Shown here: piece after piece, positions 51,971 to 61,291 of the stretch
Layout: each line of letters starts with the position of its first letter
Position numbering within the stretch: position 1 is the first letter of the stretch
Assembly (NCBI RefSeq): GCF_900101435.1
Contig: NZ_FMZH01000008.1
Coordinates: forward strand, 186,001-250,000
Direction: 5' to 3'
DNA from: Pedobacter soli
Lineage (GTDB): Bacteria; Bacteroidota; Bacteroidia; Sphingobacteriales; Sphingobacteriaceae
Length of the DNA stretch: 64,000 nucleotides
Program-made: the position numbers and the translations under genes
Notes under the pieces: generated by a model
What the model was told of the DNA's origin: nothing
What the model saw: only the letters and a program-made list of their open reading frames with translations
The model's database searches: none

Positions 51971-53368
51971 ATGAAAAAGATATATTTTATTTTAGCCTTT
52001 GCCCTGATGGTGGCGCTGGCCGGATGCAAAAAATACCTCGATGTAAACGATGATCCCAACAGGCCTATTGATGTAAAAGAATCGTTGATGTTGCCGCCTA
52101 TACAAATGCTCATTTCGCAAAATATAAATGCAGGTGGCGATGGAAATTTAAGTTTGGTGTTGCAACAATACCTGCAGGTAATGGCACTTAACCAGGTGGC
52201 ACCAAATTTTGGTACTTACCTGATGTATAATGTGGATATGGATGGCGATTGGAACAATGTGTATGTGCGGACGCTGAATAACCTGAATTTATTAAAAATT
52301 AAGGCTGCCACCAATGGTAATCCTAAATATAGTGCAATAGCTAAAATCCTTACGGCTTATACTTTAGGTTATGCAACCGATGCCTGGGGAGATCTTCCTT
52401 ACAGTCAGGCTTTTTTGGGGATAAACCAGCCAAACCCAACTTATGATAGTCAGCAACAAATTTATGTTCAGATCCAATCGTTACTGGATGATGGCATTGC
52501 TGATATTGCTAAAAATACGGGTTTAACACCAGGTAGCGACGATTATATGTATGCCGGCGATATGGCAAAGTGGAGAAAACTGGCCTATACTTTAAAAGCA
52601 CGTTATTATATGCACTTAAGCAAGGCGCCCGGAAATACAGCAGCCGCGCAGGCACAACTGGCTTTAACTGCTTTAACAAATGGCATGCAAAGTAATGATG
52701 ATGATGCTAAAATTGCTTTCAGTGGGGCTGCAGGTGCAGAAAACCCATGGCAACAGAACTTTTTACCGGGTACCACATTTGTATTGGCCAATACGTTTGT
52801 TGATGCTTTTACCACACGTAACGACCCGCGTTTAAGCAAAATGGTTAAACCTGCCAAACAAACTGGTTTATATACTGGCAGGCAGATTGGCTTAGATGAA
52901 ATTGGCAGTTTGGAGGCCTATTCAATCCCTGCTGATTTTTATGCTGGAGCCAATGCCAATAATTACCTGGTTAATTATACCGAAGCTTTATTTATTAAAG
53001 CCGAAGCCACCCTGGTAGTATCGGGCTTTGCTGCGGCACAACCTTTTTACCAGGATGGTATTAAACAACACATGACCAAAGTAGGGGTGGGCACTACCGA
53101 TATGAATACCTATATCACCTCTAGAGGTACACTTACCGCTGCAAATGCACTCCGTTTAATTATGGAAGAAAAATCTATTGCCAATTTCCTCAATGCAGAA
53201 AATTATACCGATTGGCGCCGTACCGGATTCCCGGCTTTAACGAAAGTGAAGAATGCGCTTTCAGAAATTCCGAGACGCGTACTTTATCCAAATACCGAAA
53301 TCACTGCGAACCCACAGCCACAACAAAAAGCCAAAATTACCGACAGGTTGTGGTGGGACGTGAATTAA
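51971..53368 (+). CDS. SusD/RagB-type surface nutrient-binding lipoprotein
   Basis: This 465-residue lipoprotein has lipobox MVALAGC (Cys19). It has TPR-like helices (AYTLGYATDAWGDLPYSQAF is the common SusD motif), and the C-terminal SusD segment MEEKSIANFLNAENYTDWRRTGFP. It lies 25 nt after the SusC-like gene, so they form the standard pair. It is of the SusD_like_2 subtype by its DPNRPIDV and its length. Confidence 0.93.
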   Translation: MKKIYFILAFALMVALAGCKKYLDVNDDPNRPIDVKESLMLPPIQMLISQNINAGGDGNLSLVLQQYLQVMALNQVAPNFGTYLMYNVDMDGDWNNVYVRTLNNLNLLKIKAATNGNPKYSAIAKILTAYTLGYATDAWGDLPYSQAFLGINQPNPTYDSQQQIYVQIQSLLDDGIADIAKNTGLTPGSDDYMYAGDMAKWRKLAYTLKARYYMHLSKAPGNTAAAQAQLALTALTNGMQSNDDDAKIAFSGAAGAENPWQQNFLPGTTFVLANTFVDAFTTRNDPRLSKMVKPAKQTGLYTGRQIGLDEIGSLEAYSIPADFYAGANANNYLVNYTEALFIKAEATLVVSGFAAAQPFYQDGIKQHMTKVGVGTTDMNTYITSRGTLTAANALRLIMEEKSIANFLNAENYTDWRRTGFPALTKVKNALSEIPRRVLYPNTEITANPQPQQKAKITDRLWWDVN

Positions 53369-53394
53369 AATAAATACGGTTAGTAAATAATGAT

Positions 53395-53425
53395 GAGGGT
53401 ACCCAGGATTGGGTATCCTTTTTTG
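53395..53425 (+). terminator. Terminator of the SusCD operon
   Basis: GGGTACCC (53397-53404) pairs with GGGTATCC (53411-53418) using one wobble, then TTTTTTT. Confidence 0.82.
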
Positions 53426-53430
53426 TTTTA

Positions 53431-53470
53431 AGCAAAAAAACGTCCGCTTTCTGTGTGAAAACGGACGCTC
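53431..53470 (-). terminator. Terminator of the OmpP1-like gene
   Basis: CGTCCG-x-TTTC (53441-53451) pairs with GAAA-x-CGGACG (53457-53467); on the minus strand the stem is followed by a T-run (plus-strand A-run 53434-53440). Confidence 0.8.
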
Positions 53471-53493
53471 CTTGTTTTAAGTTAATTTAATGC

Positions 53494-55023
53494 TTAAAAT
53501 CTTACACCAAAAGTTAAAAAAACATTGTTTCTGTTGCTTTTAACATCGGCTACAGGTTCTGAGTAATCATTCAGTTCGTAAGGGCTCGAATTAAAATTGG
53601 TTTTGTAATTCTGATAAGCCAAATCGAAATAGTAGTTATCTACTCTGTAACCAATTCCACCGGTGAAATACTGGCCTTGGTAAAATTTGTTATCTCCACC
53701 TTTAATGCCACTTCCGTTTACACCGTAACCACCTCTTAAACTCACTTCGTTGGTTACCTTTACTTCGGCACCGAAACGGTAGTTCACGGTTTCTTTGTAC
53801 GAGTTTTTGATAAAATCGTTAGAGCTGTTAATGGTTGAAATATCTGAATTGTTATCAGCAGAAAAACGCATTGAAGAATAATCTACATAATCCACATCAG
53901 CAGATATTAAAGCAGTACCGGCAATTACATAACTTAAACCAGCAGAAGCTTTAAGCGGCGTGCGTAAATTATAACTGAAAGTATAGTATCTGCTCGCATT
54001 ATTCGAACTTGTTGGTGCAGTGGTTGCATTTCCTAAAGTATTTGCCTGTAAAGTTTCGGCAGTATTGTCTTCCAGGTTCATCCATGTTGGTGTCTGGAAA
54101 TTCAAGCCGATTCTTAACTCGTTAACCGGTCTGAAAATCATTCCCAGTTTTAAGTTAAAACCTCCACCTTTTGTTTCCTGGTTTCTGAAATGCGTAAGGT
54201 TATAATTCTCATTTCCGTTATAGATTGGTACAGTTGCACCATCATCATACGAATTAAGAATACCAGATTCAGTAAAAGTAGCATCGCTGGTGTATTTTAC
54301 ATTTACAAAACTGGCTGTAGCACCGATGTAAACTTTGTTGCCAAAATTAAGCGCACCTGCTACGTTAAATTCAGAAGTAGAACCTAAACGTGCTTCATCC
54401 CAGTTTTGTTTAAAGGTAGCATTGTTGTAGGGTTCTGCCGAGTATTGATTCGGGAAAGTTGGCGTGTTTTTGTTAATTAAATAGCTGTTATAAGCATCTC
54501 CGGCTATACTATTCGTAGTGCCATAATTATTAGCCTGGTCAACATAAGCATCCCTGATTGAGCTGTTTGTGTTAGTGCCATTGTAACTGATATTATTTAA
54601 AAAATCATTATTTCTGGTGTAACTTAAACCAAAAACACTACTTACCAGACCTTTACTTACATCGCTGCCTTTCATTCTGGCGGCAGGGCTATAAAAAACA
54701 ACACCAAGGTTGTTTAGGTTAATCTGGCTTTTATCTGCTTTAATGCTATTGCCTAAAAAAGCACTTTGATTGGAAACACTATTAAATTCTGGCGTAATGC
54801 TAAATTCTGATTTGGTAAACAAGCCCAATCCGGCAGGGTTGGCATTGATCGAACCAATATCTCCACCTACACCAATTTGTGCACCTCCCATACCTTTAAA
54901 TCTGGCTGAAGAGCCGTAATTGGTTTGAGAAAAACGATAAGCATCTGGTGCATAACTTTGGGCGTAAGCCGTTCCCATAGCAGCTACTGTAGCTACTAGC
55001 GAAGCTAAAATATATTTCTTCAT
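53494..55023 (-). CDS. OmpP1/FadL-like outer-membrane protein
   Basis: This 509-residue protein has a signal peptide ending GTAYAQ. After it, the segment YGSSARFKGMGGAQIGVGGDIGSINANPAGLGLF is the usual N-terminal part of the FadL/OmpP1 group (hatch and first strand). The rest is a repeated beta-strand pattern ending in VFLTFGVRF with an aromatic last residue. FadL-type barrels take up hydrophobic compounds; the ligand here is unknown. It is followed upstream, on the same strand, by a glycine-rich lipoprotein gene (18-nt gap). Confidence 0.85.
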   Translation of the reverse strand: MKKYILASLVATVAAMGTAYAQSYAPDAYRFSQTNYGSSARFKGMGGAQIGVGGDIGSINANPAGLGLFTKSEFSITPEFNSVSNQSAFLGNSIKADKSQINLNNLGVVFYSPAARMKGSDVSKGLVSSVFGLSYTRNNDFLNNISYNGTNTNSSIRDAYVDQANNYGTTNSIAGDAYNSYLINKNTPTFPNQYSAEPYNNATFKQNWDEARLGSTSEFNVAGALNFGNKVYIGATASFVNVKYTSDATFTESGILNSYDDGATVPIYNGNENYNLTHFRNQETKGGGFNLKLGMIFRPVNELRIGLNFQTPTWMNLEDNTAETLQANTLGNATTAPTSSNNASRYYTFSYNLRTPLKASAGLSYVIAGTALISADVDYVDYSSMRFSADNNSDISTINSSNDFIKNSYKETVNYRFGAEVKVTNEVSLRGGYGVNGSGIKGGDNKFYQGQYFTGGIGYRVDNYYFDLAYQNYKTNFNSSPYELNDYSEPVADVKSNRNNVFLTFGVRF

Positions 55024-55041
55024 CTTGTGTGTTTAAATTGA

Positions 55042-56052
55042 TTAACCTCTTCCTGCTCTTGATGGACGTGAACCTCCGCCGCCGCCACCGCCGCCGGTTG
55101 AACCACCACCGCCGCCGCCGCCACTTGATGGTGGAGGAGAGTAGCTAGGTCTGCTTTCGGTTCTTGCAGGAGGATTATAGCTTTCATTTCTTGTAGGCCT
55201 GCTGCTCTGAGGTTGAGGTGCATAATTATCGTTTCTGGTAGGTCTGCCACTTTGTGCACCCTGGTTTTGAGTATACCCCCCTGATACCTGATTTCTTACC
55301 GGTCTGCCGGCGTTGTTATTAGGCACATAAGAAACTCCGCCATTTTGATTGGCTATACCAGATCTGCCTGGTCTGCCACTGTTTGCTGCGCCGCTTCCGT
55401 ATCTAGGTACTCCACGATCATCGCTGCCTGGTCTTGGTCTGTAATTTCTATTGGTATACACACCGCCGCCGTAATAGCCGCCACCCCAGCCACCGCCGTA
55501 GTAACCGCCTCCGCCCCAACCATAACGGTCGTAGTAAGAGTATGGTCCCCATGAGTTCCAACCCCATGGATTGTTCCAGCCGTAACCATAGTTGCCGTAA
55601 TAGAAAGGGTTATTCCAGATGCTGCCATAGCCCCAGCCACCGCCAAATCCGCCACCCCAGCCTAAGCCGTAACCGTTGCTCCAGCCCAGGCCAAAACCTA
55701 AATAGTTGGAGGCACCATAGCTGTTGCCATAGTAGTAATTATCGAAATAAGGGTCGTAATAGCCCTGAAAGCTATATCCATTATAAAAACGGTTTATCCT
55801 CGATGCGTAATCCATATCGTAGTAAGGATTACTGGTACCATAATATTCGTCGTATTCCTGGTTGTCGTATTGTCCCTGGTTACGAGCCTGTTGCTGTGGC
55901 TGTACCTGAACAATTTCAACCTCCCGGGCCTTCGCCACGGAGTTATAAACATCATCATTTGACTTGTTCTGAGCCAATTTTGATGTAGAGCATGACGCCA
56001 CCAATCCTGCGGTAGCAATCATTACAATGGGGAGTAATTTAATTGGTTTCAT
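55042..56052 (-). CDS. Gly/Tyr/Asn-rich lipoprotein of low complexity
   Basis: This 336-residue protein has a lipoprotein signal ending LVASC (Cys21) with STSKLAQ after it. Residues of about 75-205 are composed almost entirely of Gly, Tyr, Trp, Asn and Phe. Residues of about 230-300 carry RPTRN-type repeats (SGRPTRNDNY, SSRPTRNESY). The C-terminus is poly-Gly with a basic end. It looks disordered and surface-attached. It is 18 nt upstream of the OmpP1-like gene and is probably co-transcribed. No function is assigned. Confidence 0.8.
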   Translation of the reverse strand: MKPIKLLPIVMIATAGLVASCSTSKLAQNKSNDDVYNSVAKAREVEIVQVQPQQQARNQGQYDNQEYDEYYGTSNPYYDMDYASRINRFYNGYSFQGYYDPYFDNYYYGNSYGASNYLGFGLGWSNGYGLGWGGGFGGGWGYGSIWNNPFYYGNYGYGWNNPWGWNSWGPYSYYDRYGWGGGGYYGGGWGGGYYGGGVYTNRNYRPRPGSDDRGVPRYGSGAANSGRPGRSGIANQNGGVSYVPNNNAGRPVRNQVSGGYTQNQGAQSGRPTRNDNYAPQPQSSRPTRNESYNPPARTESRPSYSPPPSSGGGGGGGSTGGGGGGGGSRPSRAGRG

Positions 56053-56183
56053 TGTGTTTATATTTAGTTGTGTGTGTGCATGCGAAATCGGGATTTATTC
56101 AAATATAACTATTTAATTAGTAGCATAAAACAACAATTAAATAAATGATAATATTTTGTTAAACTTTTGTAGGCATAAATTTA

Positions 56184-56191
56184 TAAATTTG
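56184..56191 (+). promoter_or_regulatory. TAAATTTG (-7) promoter box of proS
   Basis: This TAnnTTTG match lies 51 nt before the ATG at 56243 and inside the longer open frame, favouring the later start. Confidence 0.55.
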
Positions 56192-56242
56192 TCCTCTAAT
56201 TCTACAGTTTTTAACATACAAATTACGTTCCAAATACATAAG

Positions 56243-57715
56243 ATGAGCAAAGAAATTACAAGCCGGGAAGCCGATTATTCGCAGTGGTATAATGATATTG
56301 TATTAAAAGCCGACCTTGCCGAGCACTCTGCTGTTCGCGGATGCATGGTTATTAAGCCAAATGGTTACGCTATTTGGGAAAAAATGCAGGCAGTACTGGA
56401 TAAAATGTTTAAAGATACAGGTCACCAGAATGCTTATTTCCCATTATTCATTCCAAAGTCATTTTTTTCTAAGGAAGCTTCTCACGTTGAGGGATTTGCC
56501 ACTGAATGTGCAGTTGTGACACACTACCGTTTAAAAAATGACGGAAGTGGAAATATTGTAGTAGATGAAACCGCTAAACTGGAAGAGGAACTGATTGTAC
56601 GTCCAACATCCGAAACCATTATCTGGAATACTTACAAAGGCTGGATCCAGTCGTACCGCGACTTGCCGATTTTAATTAACCAATGGGCTAATGTGGTAAG
56701 ATGGGAAATGCGTACGCGTTTGTTTTTACGTACTGCAGAGTTTTTATGGCAGGAAGGCCACACGGCACATGCAACTGCCGAAGAAGCAATTGAAGAAACA
56801 GAACGCATGTTGCATATTTATGCAGATTTTGCCGAAAATTGGCTGGCTGTTCCGGTAGTAAGAGGACGCAAGTCGCCCAATGAGCGTTTTGCAGGTGCTT
56901 TAGATACTTATTGCATCGAAGCCTTAATGCAGGATGGTAAAGCCTTGCAGGCTGGTACTTCGCACTTTTTAGGCCAGAATTTTGCCAAAGCTTTTGATGT
57001 TAAATTTACTGGTAAAGATGGTAAGTTAGATCACGTATGGGCAACCTCATGGGGGGTATCAACCCGTTTAATGGGTGCTTTAATAATGGCACATAGTGAT
57101 GATTCAGGCCTGGTTATCCCACCAAAACTGGCGCCAATACAGGTAGTAATTGTTCCGATTTACCGGAATGATGAAGACCTTGCCAGAATTTCGGCATACG
57201 TTAACGAGCTAAGTATGCGTTTAAAAGGTATGGGTATTTCGGTAAAATATGATGATCGTGACACACAACGTCCTGGCTTTAAATTTGCCGATTACGAAAT
57301 GAAGGGTGTGCCGGTACGTATTGCCATCGGTGGTCGCGATTTAGAAAATAAAACGGTAGAAATTGCCCGCAGAGATACTAAAGTAAAGCAAACTGTTCCG
57401 CAGGAAGGTTTGGATATTTATGTGGTTAAATTACTCGAAGATATTCAGCAGAGTATGTTTAATAAAGCATTGGCTTACCGTGATGAGCACATTACAGAGG
57501 CCAATTCTTACGAAGAATTTCAGCAGTTGTTAGATACTAAAGCTGGTTTCATTTCGGCACACTGGGACGGAACGCCTGAAACTGAACAAAAAATTAAAGA
57601 AGAAACAAAAGCAACCATCCGTTGTATCCCTTTAGATAACAAACTGGAAGATGGTGTTTGTATTTACTCAGGTAAACCATCTACACAAAGGGTGTTGTTT
57701 GCCAGAGCGTATTAG
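56243..57715 (+). CDS. proS: Prolyl-tRNA synthetase (eukaryote/archaea-like type)
   Basis: This 490-residue class II synthetase starts at MSKEITSREADYSQW. Motif 2 is around VVRWEMRTRLFLRTAEFLWQEGHTAHAT. The C-terminal anticodon domain is at about residues 285-390 (APIQVVIVPIY). The extra C-terminal zinc-like domain at the end (CIPL...GVCIYSGKPS) and lack of the editing insert mark the short, archaeal/eukaryote-like ProS form found in Bacteroidota. Confidence 0.95.
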   Translation: MSKEITSREADYSQWYNDIVLKADLAEHSAVRGCMVIKPNGYAIWEKMQAVLDKMFKDTGHQNAYFPLFIPKSFFSKEASHVEGFATECAVVTHYRLKNDGSGNIVVDETAKLEEELIVRPTSETIIWNTYKGWIQSYRDLPILINQWANVVRWEMRTRLFLRTAEFLWQEGHTAHATAEEAIEETERMLHIYADFAENWLAVPVVRGRKSPNERFAGALDTYCIEALMQDGKALQAGTSHFLGQNFAKAFDVKFTGKDGKLDHVWATSWGVSTRLMGALIMAHSDDSGLVIPPKLAPIQVVIVPIYRNDEDLARISAYVNELSMRLKGMGISVKYDDRDTQRPGFKFADYEMKGVPVRIAIGGRDLENKTVEIARRDTKVKQTVPQEGLDIYVVKLLEDIQQSMFNKALAYRDEHITEANSYEEFQQLLDTKAGFISAHWDGTPETEQKIKEETKATIRCIPLDNKLEDGVCIYSGKPSTQRVLFARAY

Positions 57716-57870
57716 TGTGAGATATGAGATTTGAGATGTGAGACATTAGATTTGGATCTGGTCTCAAGTCTCAAAATCTTTGAAAGTAAAATCAGATGTG
57801 AGATATTAGACAGTAGACTGAGGCATTAGATTTGGATCTCGTCTCAAGTCTCCTATCTCACGTCTCAAAT
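57716..57870. repeat. Phrase-repeat hairpin between proS and the transsulfuration gene
   Basis: The phrase CATTAGATTTGGATCT, then a variable base and GTCTCAAGTCTC, occurs at 57744-57772 and 57824-57852 (80-bp period). TGAGATATGAGATTTGAGA-type phrases on the left are complementary to CTCAAGTCTC and ATCTCACGTCTCAAATC on the right, so each unit folds on itself. The repeat ends about 10 nt before the next ATG. Confidence 0.85.
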
Positions 57871-57880
57871 CCCTATATAT

Positions 57881-59020
57881 ATGAAATTCGCAACTAAAGC
57901 TATACACGCGGGTCAGGAGCCTGATCCAACAACAGGAGCGGTAATGACTCCGATTTATCAAACTTCAACTTACTGGCAAAAATCACCTGGCGATAACAAA
58001 GGTTACGAGTATTCGAGGGGTACTAACCCAACACGTAAGGCTTTGGAAGATTGTTTAGCTGCATTAGAAAATGCTAAGTATGGTTTGGCTTTCTCGAGTG
58101 GGATGGGCGCTACTGATGCCGTGTTACGCTTATTGCAACCGGGCGATGAAGTAATTACCGGAAATGATTTGTATGGTGGTTCATATCGTATCTTTACCAA
58201 AATTTACAGCAAATACGGCATTAAATTCCATTTTCTGGATCTTTCTAAGCCCGAAAATATGTTGCCTTATATTAACGACAAAACTAAACTGGTTTGGATA
58301 GAAACACCTACCAATCCAACCATGCAGATTATCGATATTGAAGGGGTAGCCAAAATTACCAAAGCGAAAAATTTAATCCTGACTGTTGACAATACCTTTG
58401 CTTCGCCTTACCTGCAAAACCCGATCGATTTGGGCGCTGATATTGTGATGCATTCGGTAACCAAGTATATTGGTGGTCACTCTGATGTGGTAATGGGTGC
58501 TCTGGTAACCAATAACGAGGCTTTGTACAAAGACCTTTGGTTTGTTTATAACGCCTGTGGTGCCACACCGGGACCGCAAGATGCTTTTTTGGTTTTAAGA
58601 GGTATTAAAACGCTTCATTTAAGGATGAAAGCGCACTGCGAAAATGGCGAGCGCGTTGCCCGTTATTTAAAAACACACCCTAAGGTTGATAAAATTTACT
58701 GGCCGGGTTTCGAAGATCATCCTAACCATGATGTAGCCAAAAAGCAAATGCGCGGTTTTGGCGGGATGATTTCGATTACGTTAAAAGGTGCCGATTTACA
58801 GGAAACTTTCAGGATTTCTTCGAGCTTTAAAGTATTTACACTGGCTGAATCGCTCGGCGGGGTAGAATCATTGATTAACCATCCGGCAACAATGACCCAT
58901 GGCTCAATACCAAAAGAAGAACGCGAAAAAGTAGGGGTAACCGATAACCTGTTGCGTTTAAGCGTTGGCGTAGAGGATGTAGATGATCTTTTGGAAGATC
59001 TCGAACGTGCTTTGGCTTAG
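57881..59020 (+). CDS. Cys/Met-metabolism PLP enzyme (cystathionine gamma-synthase/lyase type)
   Basis: This 379-residue fold-type I PLP enzyme has the internal-aldimine Lys195 in HSVTKYIGGHSDVVMG. The Tyr/Arg phosphate motif EYSRGTNPTRKALEDCLA and the C-terminal SLGGVESLINHPATMTHGSIP are family hallmarks. It could be cystathionine gamma-synthase (metB) or gamma-lyase (metC/CTH-like); sequence by eye cannot separate them, so no symbol is given. Confidence 0.92.
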   Translation: MKFATKAIHAGQEPDPTTGAVMTPIYQTSTYWQKSPGDNKGYEYSRGTNPTRKALEDCLAALENAKYGLAFSSGMGATDAVLRLLQPGDEVITGNDLYGGSYRIFTKIYSKYGIKFHFLDLSKPENMLPYINDKTKLVWIETPTNPTMQIIDIEGVAKITKAKNLILTVDNTFASPYLQNPIDLGADIVMHSVTKYIGGHSDVVMGALVTNNEALYKDLWFVYNACGATPGPQDAFLVLRGIKTLHLRMKAHCENGERVARYLKTHPKVDKIYWPGFEDHPNHDVAKKQMRGFGGMISITLKGADLQETFRISSSFKVFTLAESLGGVESLINHPATMTHGSIPKEEREKVGVTDNLLRLSVGVEDVDDLLEDLERALA

Positions 59021-59044
59021 AAAAAATAGAACACAAAATTGTTT

Positions 59045-59137
59045 GTCATCCTGAGCCTGTCGAAGGACTTACGTTTACGTGCTTCGACAGGCTATTAGAT
59101 TTCTCGGCTTTGCTGCGCTCCGCTCGAAATGACGGTT
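59045..59137. repeat. REP-like element pair (CTGTCGAAG and CGTCATTTCGA types)
   Basis: GCCTGTCGAAG (59055-59065) has the exact inverted copy CTTCGACAGGC (59082-59092), preceded by GTCATCCTGA. Adjacent (about 59099-59134) is AGATTTCTCGGCT...CGCTCGAAATGACGG, the complement of the CGTCATTTCGAGCGGAG type seen in many Bacteroidota intergenic regions (family recalled from general knowledge). Confidence 0.75.
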
Positions 59138-59229
59138 TTGGCTAAGAGGACTCATTTAAACGCAATCGACAGGCTTAGTGTGATATACAGCAGTTGAAGC
59201 CTTAATTCTACTTGTACAGATTAAACAAC

Positions 59230-60081
59230 ATGCAGTTTCTCGAATTAAAAAACTTTCTCGACAGTAAAGTAGCACAATACAACCGACCCGATTTTATTGC
59301 GAACGATCCGGTTTGTATACCACACTTGTTTGAGCAAAAGCAGGATATCGAAATTGCGGGTTTCTTTGCTGCGGTACTGGCCTGGGGGCAGCGTAAAACC
59401 ATCATTAACAAGTGCCGTGAATTACTTAACCGGATGGATAATGCGCCTTACGATTTTGTGCTTAACCATAGCGATAATGATTTAAAGCGTTTGCTTAATT
59501 TTAAGCACCGCACTTTTAACGATACCGACCTGCTGTATTTTATCTCCTTTTTCAAAATGCATTACAGCCATTTTGAGAGTTTAGAACAAGCTTTTATTCC
59601 TAAGCAGGAGATCTTTCTTGATGCTTACCTGGAAGTTGCTGATGGGGTAGGAAAAACATTTAATGCTTCGGAGGTTTGTTTAACCGGTCAGTTGCAGGTT
59701 TCTATTGAACAGTGCCTTAATTATTTCAGGGCGTATTTCTTTTCACTGGATGATTTCCCGCATCGTACCAAAAAGCATATCTCTTCGCCAAAGCAGAAAT
59801 CTACCTGTAAACGCTTAAATATGTTTTTAAGGTGGATGGTCCGGGCTGATGATAAAGGAGTGGATTTTGGCATCTGGAATACACTTAAGCCTAAAGACCT
59901 GATTTGCCCCTGTGATGTGCATGTAGATCGCGTTGGGCGCCTGCTTGGGCTCATTAACCGAAAACAAACAGACTGGTTAACAGCGGTAGAATTAACCAAT
60001 CATTTAAAGGAGTTTGATCCGCTGGATCCGGTTAAATATGACTTTGCCTTGTTCGGTCTCGGGGTAGAGAAGGAATTTTAA
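59230..60081 (+). CDS. TIGR02757 (DUF2400) family protein
   Basis: This is a 283-residue cytoplasmic protein counted from the ATG of MQFLELKNFLDSKVAQYN; a TTG six codons upstream is possible. The family pattern includes DPVCIPHLFEQKQDIEIAGFFAAVLAWGQR, KRLNMFLRWMVRADD, then GIWNTLKPKDLICPCDVHVDRVGRLLGL. This block, with C-P-x-D-x-H, resembles the HhH/endonuclease III-like glycosylase fold. The biochemical role is unknown. Confidence 0.87.
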   Translation: MQFLELKNFLDSKVAQYNRPDFIANDPVCIPHLFEQKQDIEIAGFFAAVLAWGQRKTIINKCRELLNRMDNAPYDFVLNHSDNDLKRLLNFKHRTFNDTDLLYFISFFKMHYSHFESLEQAFIPKQEIFLDAYLEVADGVGKTFNASEVCLTGQLQVSIEQCLNYFRAYFFSLDDFPHRTKKHISSPKQKSTCKRLNMFLRWMVRADDKGVDFGIWNTLKPKDLICPCDVHVDRVGRLLGLINRKQTDWLTAVELTNHLKEFDPLDPVKYDFALFGLGVEKEF

Positions 60082-60201
60082 TATTCTGTTTAAGATTAAG
60101 TAAAGTTAAAAAAAACTTCTTTTTTAGCATCAATCTTCCTATAATTACGTAGTGGTTCTACTTTTTGAAGTAGTATATTGTCTATCCCAACAGTAACTTC
60201 T

Positions 60202-60816
60202 ATGATTGCAGTTAACTTATCTGATGAGGACAGGTGGAAGAAATACAATAATTTTTCGCCCTTAATCTCTATTTTTAAAAAGTTTCATCCATTAAATGAT
60301 GAAATAGAAAGACGCATTAATCAGCATACTTTTCCGGTAAGCTATAAGAAAAATAAATACCTGGTTTCGCCGGTAGACCGCAATAAATTCCTGTTTTTAA
60401 TTGTAAAAGGCGTGGTTAGAGGCTTTATAAAAGATGGAACCGCGGAAATTACCACCTGGATTGCAAAAGAAAATGAAGTGGTAGGAACGATACGTAATTT
60501 ATGGGTAGAAGGCGATTCGGAAGAGTATTTGCAGGCATTGGAAGATGTAGACTTAATTGCCATTCCGCATGTATTATCAGAATACCTTTACGAAAACTTT
60601 ACTGAGGCCAATATTGTGGGCAGAAAAATGATGGAGCAATATTATCGTTCGGCTGAAGAGCGTGCCTATCTGTGCAGAATTTCTTCTGCCGAAAAAAGAT
60701 ATAAGAGATTTCTCGTTTCCTTTCCTGATTTGATAAACCGTGTTTCTTTAAAGCATATTGCCTCTTTTCTGGCGATCAGACTGGAAACACTGAGCCGCAT
60801 AAGGGCTAAAATTTAA
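60202..60816 (+). CDS. Crp/Fnr-family transcription regulator (paralogue 2)
   Basis: This is a 204-residue protein counted from the ATG of MIAVNLSDEDRW (TTG eight codons earlier is possible). The cNMP-like barrel is FLIVKGVVRGFIKDGTAEITTWIAKENEVVG; the HTH tail is NRVSLKHIASFLAIRLETLSRIRAKI. It shares the blocks WIAKENE, INQHTFPV and AEKRY/AEKKY with the regulator at 12621 and is clearly a paralogue. It lies directly upstream of the giant adhesin gene but has its own terminator. Confidence 0.85.
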   Translation: MIAVNLSDEDRWKKYNNFSPLISIFKKFHPLNDEIERRINQHTFPVSYKKNKYLVSPVDRNKFLFLIVKGVVRGFIKDGTAEITTWIAKENEVVGTIRNLWVEGDSEEYLQALEDVDLIAIPHVLSEYLYENFTEANIVGRKMMEQYYRSAEERAYLCRISSAEKRYKRFLVSFPDLINRVSLKHIASFLAIRLETLSRIRAKI

Positions 60817-60850
60817 ACCGTTTTTATCGATTTTTCCTGTTATTATAACG

Positions 60851-60892
60851 AACGGAACAAGGGATTGTAAGCAATCGTTGTTCCGTTTTTTT
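60851..60892 (+). terminator. Terminator of the second Crp/Fnr gene
   Basis: AACGGAACAA (60851-60860) pairs perfectly with TTGTTCCGTT (60878-60887), followed by T7. It ends transcription before the adhesin gene. Confidence 0.9.
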
Positions 60893-61291
60893 ATGTTTAA
60901 AAATTTCCATTTTTGTTTTAAAACTGTATTATAAATAATACTTGTTAGAACTTAGTTGTTGATTATTGTCAAAAAAACATCTTTTTAAACACTCCTATGA
61001 CTAGATGTACAAAATCTTATTATCTTTTTTTCTTTACTTTGTAGTATTCAAAAGACAGTTTTTGGTTGTTTATGTTGAGAAAAGTATTTGGTTTTTCAAC
61101 CTTCCGAAACGAAGTTTTTAAATAGTAGTCTATCCCTTCAATAGTGTTCATTTTCAGTTCTCGCAAGCTGACGCCAATAACATCAACGTAAAGGATTAAT
61201 TCTTCTTTAGAAACGGCTTTTCAAAAAGATGTTGTGCTCATCGGATGAGAAATTATTAAGTAATAATTACCCTATTATTCCCAGGTGGAAA
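60893..61291. other. AT-rich leader of the giant secreted protein gene
   Basis: No gene is visible in these 399 bases. The tail carries AGGTGGAAA just before the ATG at 61292, one of the few Shine-Dalgarno-like stretches in the window. A GGTTACCC word at 61322 is within the coding region and not in the ECF arrangement. Confidence 0.4.

Noticed and set aside
55434..55988. 184-codon open frame on the plus strand
   Set aside because: It is antisense to the Gly/Tyr-rich lipoprotein; its Arg/Ser/His-rich composition is the mirror of GGN/TAY codons.
57716..57880. Possible SAM riboswitch before a methionine/cysteine gene
   Set aside because: The leader is a TGAGA/TCTCA phrase repeat and lacks the multi-stem SAM aptamer layout.
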